Assembly (NCBI RefSeq): GCF_020215645.1
Contig: NZ_CP084058.1
Coordinates: forward strand, 620,001 to 684,000
DNA length: 64,000 bases
Source: Nonomuraea gerenzanensis
GTDB lineage: Bacteria; Actinomycetota; Actinomycetes; Streptosporangiales; Streptosporangiaceae
Reading direction: 5' to 3'
The notes under the pieces are model-generated. The model had not been told where the DNA came from, made no database searches, and saw only the letters and a program-made list of their open reading frames with translations. The stretch's first letter is position 1; each line of letters begins with the position of its first letter. Positions 25,300-34,233 of this stretch are shown in pieces. The position numbers and the translations under genes were made by a program.

Positions 25300-26457
25300 A
25301 TGCGAAGCACCGCTGCCGTGGCAGCCCTCTCATCGATCGTCCTCTGCGCCACCCCCGCCCACGCCCAAGCCGCCACCCCGGTTCAAGCGCAGGCTGCCGG
25401 TCCGGTTCATGCGCAGGCCGCCGCCCCAGCCCACGCTCAGACCGCCACCCAGGCCCAAGTGTCGGCCGGGCCTGCCCTGCCCGAGCCCACCGGGTCGAAG
25501 CCCATCGGCACGACGACCCTGCACCTCATCGACAAGAGCCGCCCCGACCCCTGGAACCCCGAGGCAGACCGGCGCGAGCTGCTGGTCTCACTCTGGTACC
25601 CGGCGAAGAAGGCCACCGGCGCGGCGACGGCACCGTACCTGACCGCGCAGGAGTCCGAGCTGGTGCTCAAGGGCCTGCCCGTCGCCCAGAAGGACGTTCT
25701 CACCAAGGTCAGGACACACGCCCGCCCGAAAGCCCCCGCAGCCGGAGGCAAGCGCCCCCTGGTCGTCATGTCGCCCGGCTTCAGCTTCCCCCGCGCCACC
25801 CTGACCTCGCTCGCCGAGGACTTCGCCAGCAGGGGCTACCTGGTAGCCGCCGTGGAGCACACGTACGAATCCGTAGCCACCACCTTCCCCGACGGCCGCA
25901 CCACCACCTGCCTGGCCTGCGTGGACGGCCAGGACCACGCGAAGGTCGCCGAGAGCCGGGCGCGGGACGTGCGGTTCGTGCTGGACGAGCTGACCAAGGG
26001 CGACTGGGGGCGCAGGATCGACCGGTCGCGGATCGCCATGGTGGGGCACTCGATCGGCGGTTACTCCGCCGCGCAGGCCATGCTCGCCGACGGGCGGATC
26101 AAGGCCGGGGTCAACCTGGACGGCACGTTCCGGGTGGAGAAGCCGCTCAAGCGGCCGTTCATGCTGATCGGGGCGCCGAAGTCACACGCTCCCGGCGGCA
26201 CCGACGAGTCGTGGAAGCAAGCGTGGCCGAACCTGGACGGCTGGAAGCGCTGGATCACGGTGAAGGGCACCGACCACTCGGCGTTCGTCGACTACGCCGT
26301 GCTCAGGCCGCAGCTGGGGCTGCCCGCGCAGGAGCTCGACGGCATGCGGGCACTGGAGATCACCCGCGCCCACCTGGCGGGCTTCCTCGACCGGCACCTG
26401 CTGGGCAAGCGCACTCCGGTCAAGGACTATCCGGAGGTCACCGTGCATAATCCTTGA
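25300..26457 (+). CDS. Secreted alpha/beta-hydrolase (PAF-acetylhydrolase/lipase-like)
   Basis: ATG at 25300 gives 385 residues. A signal peptide (RSTAAVAALSSIVLCATPAHA) is followed by four 8-residue repeats (AQAATPVQ, AQAAGPVH, AQAAAPAH, AQTATQAQ) from a 24-base tandem repeat. The catalytic domain then begins (LVSLWYPAKK) with a nucleophile elbow MVGHSIGGYSAAQ and a late histidine GTDHSAFVDY. PLVVMSPGFSFPRATLTSLAEDFASRG forms the oxyanion region. The 3' end overlaps the convergent monooxygenase by 20 bases. Confidence 0.88.
   Translation: MRSTAAVAALSSIVLCATPAHAQAATPVQAQAAGPVHAQAAAPAHAQTATQAQVSAGPALPEPTGSKPIGTTTLHLIDKSRPDPWNPEADRRELLVSLWYPAKKATGAATAPYLTAQESELVLKGLPVAQKDVLTKVRTHARPKAPAAGGKRPLVVMSPGFSFPRATLTSLAEDFASRGYLVAAVEHTYESVATTFPDGRTTTCLACVDGQDHAKVAESRARDVRFVLDELTKGDWGRRIDRSRIAMVGHSIGGYSAAQAMLADGRIKAGVNLDGTFRVEKPLKRPFMLIGAPKSHAPGGTDESWKQAWPNLDGWKRWITVKGTDHSAFVDYAVLRPQLGLPAQELDGMRALEITRAHLAGFLDRHLLGKRTPVKDYPEVTVHNP
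25369..25464. repeat. 24-bp tandem repeat, four units, in the secreted hydrolase gene
   Basis: Four consecutive 24-base units start with CAAGCCGCC, CAGGCTGCC, CAGGCCGCC and CAGACCGCC and encode octapeptides after the signal peptide. They form an alanine/glutamine spacer before the folded enzyme. Confidence 0.85.
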
Positions 26458-27613
26458 GCACGATGGCGTTGGCGGCGCGGAAGATGGGGCCGGTGATGCG
26501 CTCGATCATCCGGTTCCTGCCGGGCAGCCGGGGGAGCAGCCGCATCATCCTGAGCTGGAACCACAGGGCCGCCCGCGACCCGATGACCATGCCCTTGACG
26601 TTCGCGGGCCCCAGCGCCTGGTTGGCGGCCACGAAGGGGCGCAGCTCGCGCTCGTACCCCTCCGTCCCGCCGCCCGTGGCCAGCTCGCCCGCCAGCACGT
26701 ACGCCCCCACCAGCGCCAGGCTCGTGCCCTGCCCGGAGGCGGGGGAGGCGCAGTAGCCCGCGTCGCCGACCAGCACGACCCGTCCCTTCGACCAGCGGTC
26801 CAGGTGGATCTGGGCGACCGAGTCGAAGTAGAAGTCGTCGGCGTCGCGCACCGCCTCCAGCAGCGCGGGCACCTGCCAGCCGACCCCTCGCATGGCCTGC
26901 GCGAGCAGCTTCTTCTGCCGGGCGACGTCGCGGTGGTCGTAGCTGAGCGGCGGCGACGACCACATGAACAGGGCCTTGGCCCTGGTGTCCTGGCGGGTGC
27001 TGTAGACGTTCGCGGTCCTGCCGACGGCGGCGTGCACGGCCTCCTCGCGGTCGAGGCCGAGCGTGTTCGGCACGGTGCAGATGGAGATGTAGTGGCCGAG
27101 GTCGCGGGTGCAGGCCGGCTCCTCGCCGAAGGTGAGCCGCCGCACGTTGGAGTGGACGCCGTCGGCTCCGACGACGAGATCGAACGTGCGCGGCCGGGAG
27201 CGCTCGAACGTCACGGTGCCGTCCTCGGCGATGCCCGTGACCGAGTCGTCGAAGATGTACTCGACCTCGTCGCGGGTCAGGTCGTACAGCAGCTCGTTGA
27301 GGTCACCGCGCATGATCTCGGCGTCGTCACCCGTACGCCCGCCGAACAACTCGGCGTCCATGGTGGCCAGCGCACGGCCGGCGGCGTCGTAGTAGGTGGC
27401 CAGGCGCATGTCCGTGCCTCTGGCGCGGATCGCGTCCAGCAGCCCCATGCGCTCGACGACCTGCAGCGCCGCACCGCGCACGTCCACCTTGTAACCGCCC
27501 ATGCGGATGGCCGGAGCCCGCTCGACCACGGTCACGGTGTAGCCGTGCCGCCGCAGCCAGTACGCCGTCGCCGTGCCCGCGATGCTCGCGCCCGAAACGA
27601 GGATGTTCGTCAT
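26438..27613 (-). CDS. FAD-dependent monooxygenase (PHBH/TetX-like)
   Basis: A 391-residue group A flavoprotein hydroxylase. The FAD-binding Rossmann motif is ILVSGASIAGTATAYWLRRHG (residues 4-23 region), ending in the acidic ribose contact VVERAP. The central DG motif is LVVGADGVHSNVRRL and the GD motif is VVLVGDAGYCASPASGQGTS. The family hydroxylates aromatic substrates or inactivates antibiotics; the substrate here is unknown. It is divergent from the TetR gene at 27674, which likely represses it. Confidence 0.9.
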   Translation of the reverse strand: MTNILVSGASIAGTATAYWLRRHGYTVTVVERAPAIRMGGYKVDVRGAALQVVERMGLLDAIRARGTDMRLATYYDAAGRALATMDAELFGGRTGDDAEIMRGDLNELLYDLTRDEVEYIFDDSVTGIAEDGTVTFERSRPRTFDLVVGADGVHSNVRRLTFGEEPACTRDLGHYISICTVPNTLGLDREEAVHAAVGRTANVYSTRQDTRAKALFMWSSPPLSYDHRDVARQKKLLAQAMRGVGWQVPALLEAVRDADDFYFDSVAQIHLDRWSKGRVVLVGDAGYCASPASGQGTSLALVGAYVLAGELATGGGTEGYERELRPFVAANQALGPANVKGMVIGSRAALWFQLRMMRLLPRLPGRNRMIERITGPIFRAANAIVLKDYAR

Positions 27614-27620
27614 GAGCGAG

Positions 27621-27659
27621 ACAGTACAGACGTCTCAGACGCTTGTCTAGTACGACTGT
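27621..27659. promoter_or_regulatory. TetR-type operator region between monooxygenase and regulator
   Basis: The 60-base divergent spacer has an outer imperfect palindrome (ACAGTAC ... GTACGACTGT) enclosing AGACGTCT and AGACGCTTGTCT inverted repeats. This fits control of both genes by the TetR protein, inferred from position only. Confidence 0.5.
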
Positions 27660-27673
27660 GTTAGCCTCTGAGC

Positions 27674-28243
27674 ATGGGAAACAGGGAAGATCTGCTGGCC
27701 GGGGCGAAGCGGTGCCTGATCGAGAAGGGCTACTCGCGCACGACCGCCCGCGACATCGCGACAGCGTCCGGCGTGAGCCTGGCGGGCATCGGCTACCACT
27801 TCAGATCGAAGGAGGCGCTGATGAACGAGGCGCTGTTCGAGGTGATGAAGGAGTGGGGCGAGGAGCTGGCGGCGACCCTGGCGGCCGACGTGCGGCCGGA
27901 CGTCACGCCGCTGGAACGCTTCGAGGCGGCGTGGGACCGGGTGGTGGAGTCGTTCGAGCGGCTGCGGCCGTTGTGGGTGACGCAGTTCGAGCTGCTCGGG
28001 CAGGTCGATCATGCCGCGCCCGAGGTGCGGGAGCAGCTCGCGCGGGCCATCGGGGAGGCGCGGCTGGGGCTGGCCGAGTTGTTCGAGGGGGTCACGCTGG
28101 GCACCGATCCCGAGCGGGAGCGGCTCACGGGGACGCTTTACCAGGCCATGTTGACCGGGTTCCTGTCGCAGTGGCTGCTCGACCCGGACAGCGCGTTGTC
28201 GGGGCGTGAGGTGGTCGCCGCCCTGCGCATGATCGTGGACTGA
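27674..28243 (+). CDS. TetR-family transcriptional regulator
   Basis: A 189-residue protein. The N-terminal DNA-binding domain is LIEKGYSRTTARDIATASGV, then SLAGIGYHFRSKEALMNEAL, the canonical TetR helix-turn-helix. The C-terminal ligand domain (LFEGVTLGTDPERERLTGTL) resembles TetR_C members controlling flavin monooxygenases. It is divergent from the FAD monooxygenase. Confidence 0.92.
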   Translation: MGNREDLLAGAKRCLIEKGYSRTTARDIATASGVSLAGIGYHFRSKEALMNEALFEVMKEWGEELAATLAADVRPDVTPLERFEAAWDRVVESFERLRPLWVTQFELLGQVDHAAPEVREQLARAIGEARLGLAELFEGVTLGTDPERERLTGTLYQAMLTGFLSQWLLDPDSALSGREVVAALRMIVD

Positions 28244-28264
28244 CCGAGGGCGACGGGCCTACGG

Positions 28265-28445
28265 TGGTTGCTGCCCTGGTGGTGTGCTCGCCCGCAAGGT
28301 GACGTGACACGATGCCGGCCGAGGTGAAGGTGCGCGCTCGCGAAGTCGCAAGGCGCTGATCGAGGCGGAAGCGCGCGCTCGCACGATCACAAGTAGCACT
28401 GATCGCGGTGGGAAACGCGCGCTCGCGGCGTCAGAAGGCGCTGAT
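28265..28445. repeat. ~43-bp degenerate tandem repeat downstream of tetR
   Basis: Three to four units containing GCGCGCTCGCGAAGTCGCAA then GGCGCTGATCGAGGCGGAA repeat between the convergent genes. The final partial unit overlaps the last codons of the gene at 28431. No coding potential or terminator hairpin otherwise. Confidence 0.65.
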
Positions 28446-29069
28446 CGTCGCAGGGGCGCGCTCGGCCCTGCTCAGCGTACGGATGACCGCCGTCGGCCCA
28501 TGACGGTGCACGGCCAGCCGCGCCAGCAGCTCCACCACCGGATCGATCACCGAGGTCGGCAATTCGGGCGTCTTCACCCCCACGCTGGCCGCCAGGTCGT
28601 CGGAGTGCACGACCAGCTCCACGAGCCGGGTGAGCAGGAAGTCGTCCAGCCGCAGCGACCAGCCGGACCACGGCAGGAACACGACCCGGTCGGCCGGCTC
28701 GGTGGCCAGTGCCGCGCTCTGCATCTCGTACAGTGCCTGCGCCCGCTCGACGAGCACCGCGGGGCCGGCCGCCGCGGCCGCCTCGCCGCCGCGGCGGACG
28801 CTCAGGTTGCTCTCGTGGTCGAGGCCCGCCTGCACCCACGGCGAACGCGAGTAGTGCTCGATCAGCGTGACGGGCTCCCCGACCTGCCCGTTGGGCGCCA
28901 GCACGTCGCCGACCCGGACGAGCTGGTGGGCCAGGTGCCCGGCCAGCCCGGCGACGCTGAACTCCATCAGCGCGCTCGGCTTGTCCCACGACGCCGCCAC
29001 GGCCGGGTCGCGCAGGAGCGACACCGCCGACTCCGCGGCCACCAGATAGGACTGCCTGCTCTCCCCCAT
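28431..29069 (-). CDS. Maleylpyruvate isomerase N-terminal (DinB-like) domain protein
   Basis: A 212-residue helical protein. The N-terminus (SRQSYLVAAESAVSLLRDP) and FSVAGLAGHLAHQLVRVGDVL match the mycothiol-dependent maleylpyruvate isomerase N-terminal domain, with further metal ligands in LTRLVELVVHSDDLAAS. Proteins with this domain are metal-dependent thiol transferases or isomerases; the substrate is unknown. The 3' end lies inside a degenerate tandem repeat, so the last residues may be variable. Confidence 0.82.
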   Translation of the reverse strand: MGESRQSYLVAAESAVSLLRDPAVAASWDKPSALMEFSVAGLAGHLAHQLVRVGDVLAPNGQVGEPVTLIEHYSRSPWVQAGLDHESNLSVRRGGEAAAAAGPAVLVERAQALYEMQSAALATEPADRVVFLPWSGWSLRLDDFLLTRLVELVVHSDDLAASVGVKTPELPTSVIDPVVELLARLAVHRHGPTAVIRTLSRAERAPATISAF

Positions 29070-29170
29070 GTGCCGCCCTTCCCAGGATTCAGGTGGTGAT
29101 TAGCGCTAACACTACGCACGTAACAAACCACCGGCGCATCGCCGTTCTTCCTGGTGGGATGCGATTCATC

Positions 29171-29899
29171 TCAGGCGAGCGCCCGCCTGATCGCCGACCT
29201 GACGAACGCCCTGGCCAGCCGGCCCCGCCTGAACCGGCTCAGCACCGGCGCCGGCGTGCCGTAGCGGCGGGCGCGGATGTCGGCCACCACCACCTCCGGC
29301 GCCTCCAGCTCGGCCAGCACGTCCAGCGCCTCCAGCTTGCTGATCAGGCGTCCCTCCCGCAGCGTGACCGTGGCCCTGGCGACCGTCACCATGCCCAGGT
29401 CCACCCAGACGTCCTGCAGCCAGCGCCGCCGCCCCTGCGCCTTGACCAGCCAGTAGTCGCGCAGGTCCGTACGGACGAACCGGGTCAGCTCCTCGTCCGG
29501 CACCGGCGGCAGCAGGCCGGCGGGCGGCGGCCCGTGCAGGACCCTGGCCCCGGCGAGCAGCTCGCGCCGGGTGACCGCGCTGACGGGGCGCCGGAAGATC
29601 TGGCTGTGCGCCCACGTGATGTGCTCGGCGCCCAGGTCGTCCAGCTCCTGCCGGGACATGTAGGAGCAGTGCAACCGCTCCGCCAGCGGCAGCCGGAGCC
29701 TTCGGTGCACGGCCTTGATCCGTCGCCAGTCACCCATCGTGGCCGGCGAGTCGAGCACCGCGATCAGGTCGAGGTCGCTGCGTCCCTCCTGGTAGTCCCC
29801 TAACGCGAGCGAGCCGTGCGCCCAGAGCGCGACCAGGGGGACGGCGGGCTCGATGTTGTCGAGGAAATGCCTTAGCAGTCGTTCGGTGGCTGCGTGCAT
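29171..29899 (-). CDS. Nucleotidyltransferase-domain protein (aminoglycoside adenylyltransferase-like)
   Basis: ATG at 29899 (MHAATERLLRHFLDNIEPAV) gives 242 residues. The nucleotidyltransferase signature GSLALGDYQEGRSDLDLIAV supplies the GS and two metal-binding aspartates. The C-terminal helical region (LTRFVRTDLRDYWLVKAQGRRRW) resembles ANT(3'')/ANT(9)-type enzymes and their housekeeping relatives. Resistance is possible but not shown. A longer start at 29950 is less likely. Confidence 0.8.
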   Translation of the reverse strand: MHAATERLLRHFLDNIEPAVPLVALWAHGSLALGDYQEGRSDLDLIAVLDSPATMGDWRRIKAVHRRLRLPLAERLHCSYMSRQELDDLGAEHITWAHSQIFRRPVSAVTRRELLAGARVLHGPPPAGLLPPVPDEELTRFVRTDLRDYWLVKAQGRRRWLQDVWVDLGMVTVARATVTLREGRLISKLEALDVLAELEAPEVVVADIRARRYGTPAPVLSRFRRGRLARAFVRSAIRRALA

Positions 29900-29909
29900 G
29901 ATGGCAACT

Positions 29910-30005
29910 ATGATCGATTCGCGGCTGTCAGGAAAGGTCGCGCTGATCACAGACGCCCATCACGACATCGCTGCCGTGGGCGCCGCCGTGTCCCTGACTG
30001 GTGCA
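29910..30005 (+). pseudogene. SDR N-terminal remnant
   Basis: ATG at 29910 begins MIDSRLSGKVALITDAHHDI, then AAVGAAVSLTGA, matching SDR starts (SGKVALITGAHHGIG) with two glycines replaced by aspartate, which would destroy the cofactor loop. After about 32 codons the similarity ends. Divergent from the nucleotidyltransferase gene. Confidence 0.5.
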
Positions 30006-30077
30006 CAGCCGGCTCGGCGGCACCTTGACCCCCACCGAGCGCGACAGCTCCGGCCTCGCACCAGGGCGGGCAGGTCC

Positions 30078-31025
30078 TCAGGAGGTACTGAACAGGGCGC
30101 TCACCGACTCGCCGTAGTGGATCCGGCGCATGGCCTCGGCCAGGGCGGACGCGATCGACAGCACGGTGAGCTTGTCGCTGGGCTTGGGCGGCGGGACGGT
30201 GTTGGTGCAGACGATCTCCATGACCTCCGGCAGGGCGCTGAGGCGTTCGATGGCCCCGCCGGAGAACAGGCCGTGCGTGCACGCGACCCGTACGGACCGG
30301 ACGCCTTGCTCGCGCAGGCGGTCGAGCAGCTCGATGACCGTGCTGCCCTTGGCGATCTCGTCGTCCAGGATGATCACGTCCTTGCCGGCCACCTCGCCGA
30401 TCACGGAGCTGATCACGACGCGGTCGTCGCTGAAGCGCTGCTTGGCGCCCATCGCGACGCCGGTGCCGAGCAGGCGGGCGAAGTGCGCGGCCTCCTTGGC
30501 GTTGCCGAGGTCGGGGGAGACGACGACCGCGTTGGACAGGTCGTACTGGCGGAAGTACGCGGCCAGCTCGCGCAGCGCGTGCAGGTGGTCGACCGGGACG
30601 CTGAAGAAGCCGTGCACCTGCGGCGAGTGCAGCGTCATCGCCAGCACCCGGCTGGCGCCCGCGGCCACCAGCAGGTCGGCCACCAGCCGCGCGCCGATCG
30701 AGATGCGCGGAGCGTCCTTCTTGTCGCTTCTGGCGTAGGCGTAGTGAGGCATCACCACGGTCGTTCTGGCGGCGGAGGCGCCGCGGGCGGCGTCGAGCAT
30801 GAGCAGCAGCTCGACGAGGTGCTCCTGCACGGGGGGCACGAGCGGCTGGATGAGGAACACGTCGCGCTCGCGGCAGTTGGCCTGGAGCTGGACTTCGAGC
30901 ACGTCATTGGCGAAGCGGTTGAGCTGGACGGGATGCAGGGGGGTGCCCAGGTGGGCGCAGATCTCCTCGGCCAGGTCGGGGTGGGCGCTGCCGCTGAAAA
31001 CCGTGATGTCTCGCACGATTCCCAC
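30078..31025 (-). CDS. prs: Ribose-phosphate pyrophosphokinase
   Basis: GTG at 31025 gives 315 residues, the normal PRPP synthetase length. It makes 5-phosphoribosyl-1-pyrophosphate from ribose-5-phosphate and ATP. Signatures: FSGSAHPDLAEEICAHLG, VQLQANCRERDVFLIQPLV, VVMPHYAYARSDKKDAPRISI (flexible loop, divalent cation site) and the PRPP-binding VIILDDEIAKGSTV. The DDEIAKGST version with alanine instead of the usual Asp-Thr-Gly pattern and the divergent ends suggest a second, class-divergent Prs rather than the main one. Confidence 0.9.
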   Translation of the reverse strand: MGIVRDITVFSGSAHPDLAEEICAHLGTPLHPVQLNRFANDVLEVQLQANCRERDVFLIQPLVPPVQEHLVELLLMLDAARGASAARTTVVMPHYAYARSDKKDAPRISIGARLVADLLVAAGASRVLAMTLHSPQVHGFFSVPVDHLHALRELAAYFRQYDLSNAVVVSPDLGNAKEAAHFARLLGTGVAMGAKQRFSDDRVVISSVIGEVAGKDVIILDDEIAKGSTVIELLDRLREQGVRSVRVACTHGLFSGGAIERLSALPEVMEIVCTNTVPPPKPSDKLTVLSIASALAEAMRRIHYGESVSALFSTS

Positions 31026-31146
31026 ATGGTAGCCAGAGGTGCTGACGTTCCACGAGACCCGGTCCGGGGCCAGCGCGTCCTGCGGGTTCGAGACGACCGT
31101 CCCGGACGTCAGCGCGCCGCCACCACCACCTTCAGCAGCCACCCCC

Positions 31147-31785
31147 TCAGGCGACCAGCTCGGAGGTGAGCGCGTCGAGATCGGGCAGGACGCGCCAGGC
31201 CAGGCCGAGCGCGTCGGGCGCGGGCGGGTAGCGGGGGTGCGGCACGGCGATCACCCGCATCCCGGCCGCGTGCGCGGAGCGCAGCCCGTTGCTGGAGTCC
31301 TCGACCGCCACGCAGCCGCGCGGGTCCACCCCGATCCGCCGGGCCGCCTCCAGGTAGCCGTCCGGCGCCGGCTTGCCGCGCGGCACCTCCTCGGTGGAGA
31401 CGGTGGCCGCGAAGCACTCCGTCAGCCCGGCGGCGTCGAGCACCACGTCGATCAGCCGGCGCGGGGACGAGCTGGCCAGCCCCAGCGTGACCTGCCCCGA
31501 CAGCCGCCGCACCACCTCCACGGCCCCGGGCATCAACGGCACCCCGTCGCGGTAGCGGTCGGCCATCTGCTCGACGACCCCGGCCGCGATCTCGTCCGGC
31601 GGCAGCTCGACGCCCAGCTCGTGCAGGTACGCGGCCCACTCGCCGGTGCTCATGCCCATGAGCCTGGACTGCGTGTCCGGCTGCCAGGTGCCGCCGTGGC
31701 CCGCGACGAACGCCCGGCGTACCTCCTCCCAGACCGGCTCGCTGTCCACCAGCACCCCATCGAGGTCGAACACGCACGCTTCCAT
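31147..31785 (-). CDS. HAD-superfamily phosphatase (beta-phosphoglucomutase/phosphoglycolate-like)
   Basis: A 212-residue HAD with alpha-helical cap. Motif I is VFDLDGVLVDSEPVW; motif II serine is LGLASSSPRRLID; motif III lysine GKPAPDGYLEA; motif IV VAVEDSSNGLRSA. The cap and DSE residues match beta-phosphoglucomutase-like phosphatases. ATG at 31785. It follows prs by the strand but with a 121-base gap, so a shared operon is uncertain. Confidence 0.9.
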   Translation of the reverse strand: MEACVFDLDGVLVDSEPVWEEVRRAFVAGHGGTWQPDTQSRLMGMSTGEWAAYLHELGVELPPDEIAAGVVEQMADRYRDGVPLMPGAVEVVRRLSGQVTLGLASSSPRRLIDVVLDAAGLTECFAATVSTEEVPRGKPAPDGYLEAARRIGVDPRGCVAVEDSSNGLRSAHAAGMRVIAVPHPRYPPAPDALGLAWRVLPDLDALTSELVA

Positions 31786-31902
31786 GGCTCCCCCTGAGAC
31801 GATCAGCTCAGGACCAAGCCAACCACATCGACTTGTCGGAGATTCATCCTATTTAGGGCCTTTATTGAGCTATTTGCCCGGTAAGGGGGGCATGCGCTGA
31901 GC

Positions 31903-33702
31903 ATGGCAGACCTTCCCTTCCACGACAGGGCCGACTTCGAGGACGCGGATCGTGGTCTCATCGCGAAGCTCAGCCCAGCAGTGATCAAGACGGTCGACGG
32001 CAGGGTCGTGTGGGACAACGACTCCTACGACTTCCTCCTGGAGGACTGTCCCGACACCGCCCATCCCAGCCTCTGGAGGCAGAGCCAGCTCTGCGTCAGA
32101 CAAGGTCTGTATCAGGTGACGGACGGCATCTACCAGGTCAGGGGCCTGGATCTGTCGAACATGACGCTGGTGGAGGGCGAGCGCGGCGTCATCGTCATCG
32201 ACCCGCTCATCTCCACCGAGTGCGCCGCCGTCGCGCTCAGGCTGTACCGCGCCCACCGCGGCGACCGCCCCGTCACCGGCGTCGTCTACACCCACGCCCA
32301 CGCCGACCACTTCGGCGGCGTACGCGGCGTCACCGCCGGTGGGGTGCCGATCCTGGCCCCCTCCGGCTTCATGCGCCACGCCGTGGCTGAGAACTTCTAC
32401 GCCGGCCCCGCCATGAACCGCCGCGCCGTCTACATGTACGGCCGCTCCCTGCCCCGCTCACCGGCGGGCCAGATCGGCGCAGGGCTGGGCATGACCGCCT
32501 CGACGGGCACCATGTCGCTCATCCCGCCCACGGCCGAGATCGCCCGCACGGGCCAGCAGGAGACGATCGACGGCGTCACGATGATCTTCCAGCTCACCCC
32601 GGGCGCCGAGGCCCCCGCCGAGATGAACCTCCTCCTGCCCGCCCACCGCGCCCTCTGCCTGGCCGAGAACGCCACCCACAACCAGCACAACCTCCTGCCC
32701 CTGCGCGGCGCCGCCGTCCGCGACGTGCGTGCCTGGGCCAGGTACCTGACCGAGGCGATCGCCCTGTTCGCCGGGCGCGCCGACGTCGCCTTCGCCTCGC
32801 ACCACTGGCCCACCTGGGGCGCCGAGCGCGTGGAGCGCTTCCTGAGTCAGCAGCGCGACCTGTACGCCTACCTGCACGACCAGACCGTGCGCCTGCTCAA
32901 CAAGGGCCTGACGGCGGCCGAGATCGCCGAGGCCGTGCACCTGCCGCCCGAGCTGGAGCAGGCCTGGCACACGCACGGCTACTCCGGCTCCCTGGTCCAC
33001 AACGTCAAGGCGATCTACCAGCGCTACCTGGGGTGGTTCGACGGCAACCCGGCGCACCTGTGGGAGCACCCGCCGCGGGAGAGCGCGATCCGGTACGTCG
33101 AGTGCCTGGGCGGCGGGGCGGCGGTGGTCGCGTTCGCCAGACGCTACATCGACGAGAACGACCTGCGCTTCGCCGCGCAGCTGCTCAACCACGCCGTCTT
33201 CGCCGACGAGGGCAACAAGGCGGCCCGCGACCTGCTGGCCGAGGTCTACACCCGGCTCGGGCACGGCGCCGAGAACGCCACCTGGCGCAACTGCTACCTC
33301 ATGGGCGCGCTGGAGCTGGCCGACGGCATCGTGCCCGCCACCCTGGACACCGCCTCGCCCGACTTCTTCGCCGCCCTGACCGTGGAGCAGATCTTCGACT
33401 CGATCGCCATCCGCGTGGACGGCCCCCGGGCCTGGCACGAGCGGCTGTCCATCGACTGGCACCTGACGGACCTGGGGGAGCGGTACCGTACGACGCTGTC
33501 GAACGGCGCGTTCATCCAGCAGCCCGCGCCGCGCGACGGCGCGGCCGACCTGACGCTGCGGCTGACCAAGGCGCAGCTCGTCGGCCTGCTCACGGGCAAG
33601 GGGGTGGAGGGGGTGCGGCGCGAGGGGGACACGACGGTGCTGCAGCGGCTGGTGGCCGTGCTCGACCGGCCGGTGCCCGACTTCGCCATCGTGACCGCCT
33701 GA
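31903..33702 (+). CDS. Alkyl/aryl-sulfatase (SdsA1-type, metallo-beta-lactamase fold)
   Basis: A 599-residue class III alkylsulfatase. The metallo-beta-lactamase motif is VVYTHAHADHFGGVRGV near residue 130, with further ligands in LAENATHNQHNLLPL. A dimerisation domain follows (AGCGGAAVV-like helical region), and the end is an SCP2-like lipid-binding domain (LTLRLTKAQLVGLLTGKG). SdsA1 relatives hydrolyse alkyl sulfates such as SDS to the alcohol. There is no signal peptide, unlike Pseudomonas SdsA1, so it may act inside the cell. Confidence 0.93.
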   Translation: MADLPFHDRADFEDADRGLIAKLSPAVIKTVDGRVVWDNDSYDFLLEDCPDTAHPSLWRQSQLCVRQGLYQVTDGIYQVRGLDLSNMTLVEGERGVIVIDPLISTECAAVALRLYRAHRGDRPVTGVVYTHAHADHFGGVRGVTAGGVPILAPSGFMRHAVAENFYAGPAMNRRAVYMYGRSLPRSPAGQIGAGLGMTASTGTMSLIPPTAEIARTGQQETIDGVTMIFQLTPGAEAPAEMNLLLPAHRALCLAENATHNQHNLLPLRGAAVRDVRAWARYLTEAIALFAGRADVAFASHHWPTWGAERVERFLSQQRDLYAYLHDQTVRLLNKGLTAAEIAEAVHLPPELEQAWHTHGYSGSLVHNVKAIYQRYLGWFDGNPAHLWEHPPRESAIRYVECLGGGAAVVAFARRYIDENDLRFAAQLLNHAVFADEGNKAARDLLAEVYTRLGHGAENATWRNCYLMGALELADGIVPATLDTASPDFFAALTVEQIFDSIAIRVDGPRAWHERLSIDWHLTDLGERYRTTLSNGAFIQQPAPRDGAADLTLRLTKAQLVGLLTGKGVEGVRREGDTTVLQRLVAVLDRPVPDFAIVTA

Positions 33703-33762
33703 CCCGCCGTCCCGCCCGCCCGGCCCCGTCCTGCCTGTCACTCCAGGCCCGGCACCGGTGCG

Positions 33763-34233
33763 TCACTCGCGGTCGGCCTCGGCGCGCAGCGCCTTGCAGG
33801 CGAGCGCGAGCAGCGTCACCACGACCGCCGCGACACCGGGCCCGACCAGCAACGGCGTGGTCAGCTCACCCGCGTGCCAGGCCGCCGCCACGATCGCCGC
33901 CGACGTCAGCACCGCCACCCCGAACATCGCCCCCCACAAGGGCAACACGCTCAGGTACGCGTACAACAGCGGAAAGGCCACCCACACGAACGCCGGCGCC
34001 GCCACGGCCAGCACCACCCACCCGCCGGTCACCAGCCCCAGCCACACCGGTGCCACGACGGCCCTGCCCTGGACGGCGGGGCCCACGGCGTACAGCAGCC
34101 CGAGCAGCACACCCCCCACCGCCACCCCGGCACGGTCCTCGCGCAGCATCCCGACCACGGCGATCGCCAGCAGCCCGCAGGCCGTGACATGCACCGCCCA
34201 TCCCAGCATCCGCAACGGTACGTCAGTCATCAA
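33763..34233 (-). CDS. Membrane protein resembling a histidine-kinase sensor domain only
   Basis: A 156-residue protein of five hydrophobic segments (VTACGLLAIAVVGMLR, VGGVLLGLLYAVGPAV, LVTGGWVVLAVAAPAFVWVAF, AVLTSAAIVAAAWHAG, VAAVVVTLLALACKALRAEADRE). The topology and the basic end LACKALRAEADRE look like the membrane half of actinobacterial NarX-like kinases, where a HisKA_3 domain would follow, but the frame stops here. It may be a stand-alone membrane protein or a truncated kinase. Its start overlaps the NCS1 stop by four bases, so the two are one transcript. Confidence 0.65.
   Translation of the reverse strand: MMTDVPLRMLGWAVHVTACGLLAIAVVGMLREDRAGVAVGGVLLGLLYAVGPAVQGRAVVAPVWLGLVTGGWVVLAVAAPAFVWVAFPLLYAYLSVLPLWGAMFGVAVLTSAAIVAAAWHAGELTTPLLVGPGVAAVVVTLLALACKALRAEADRE

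Noticed and set aside
29171..29899. Calling an aminoglycoside resistance gene.
   Set aside because: The nucleotidyltransferase motif is shared with many housekeeping relatives, and nothing nearby supports resistance.
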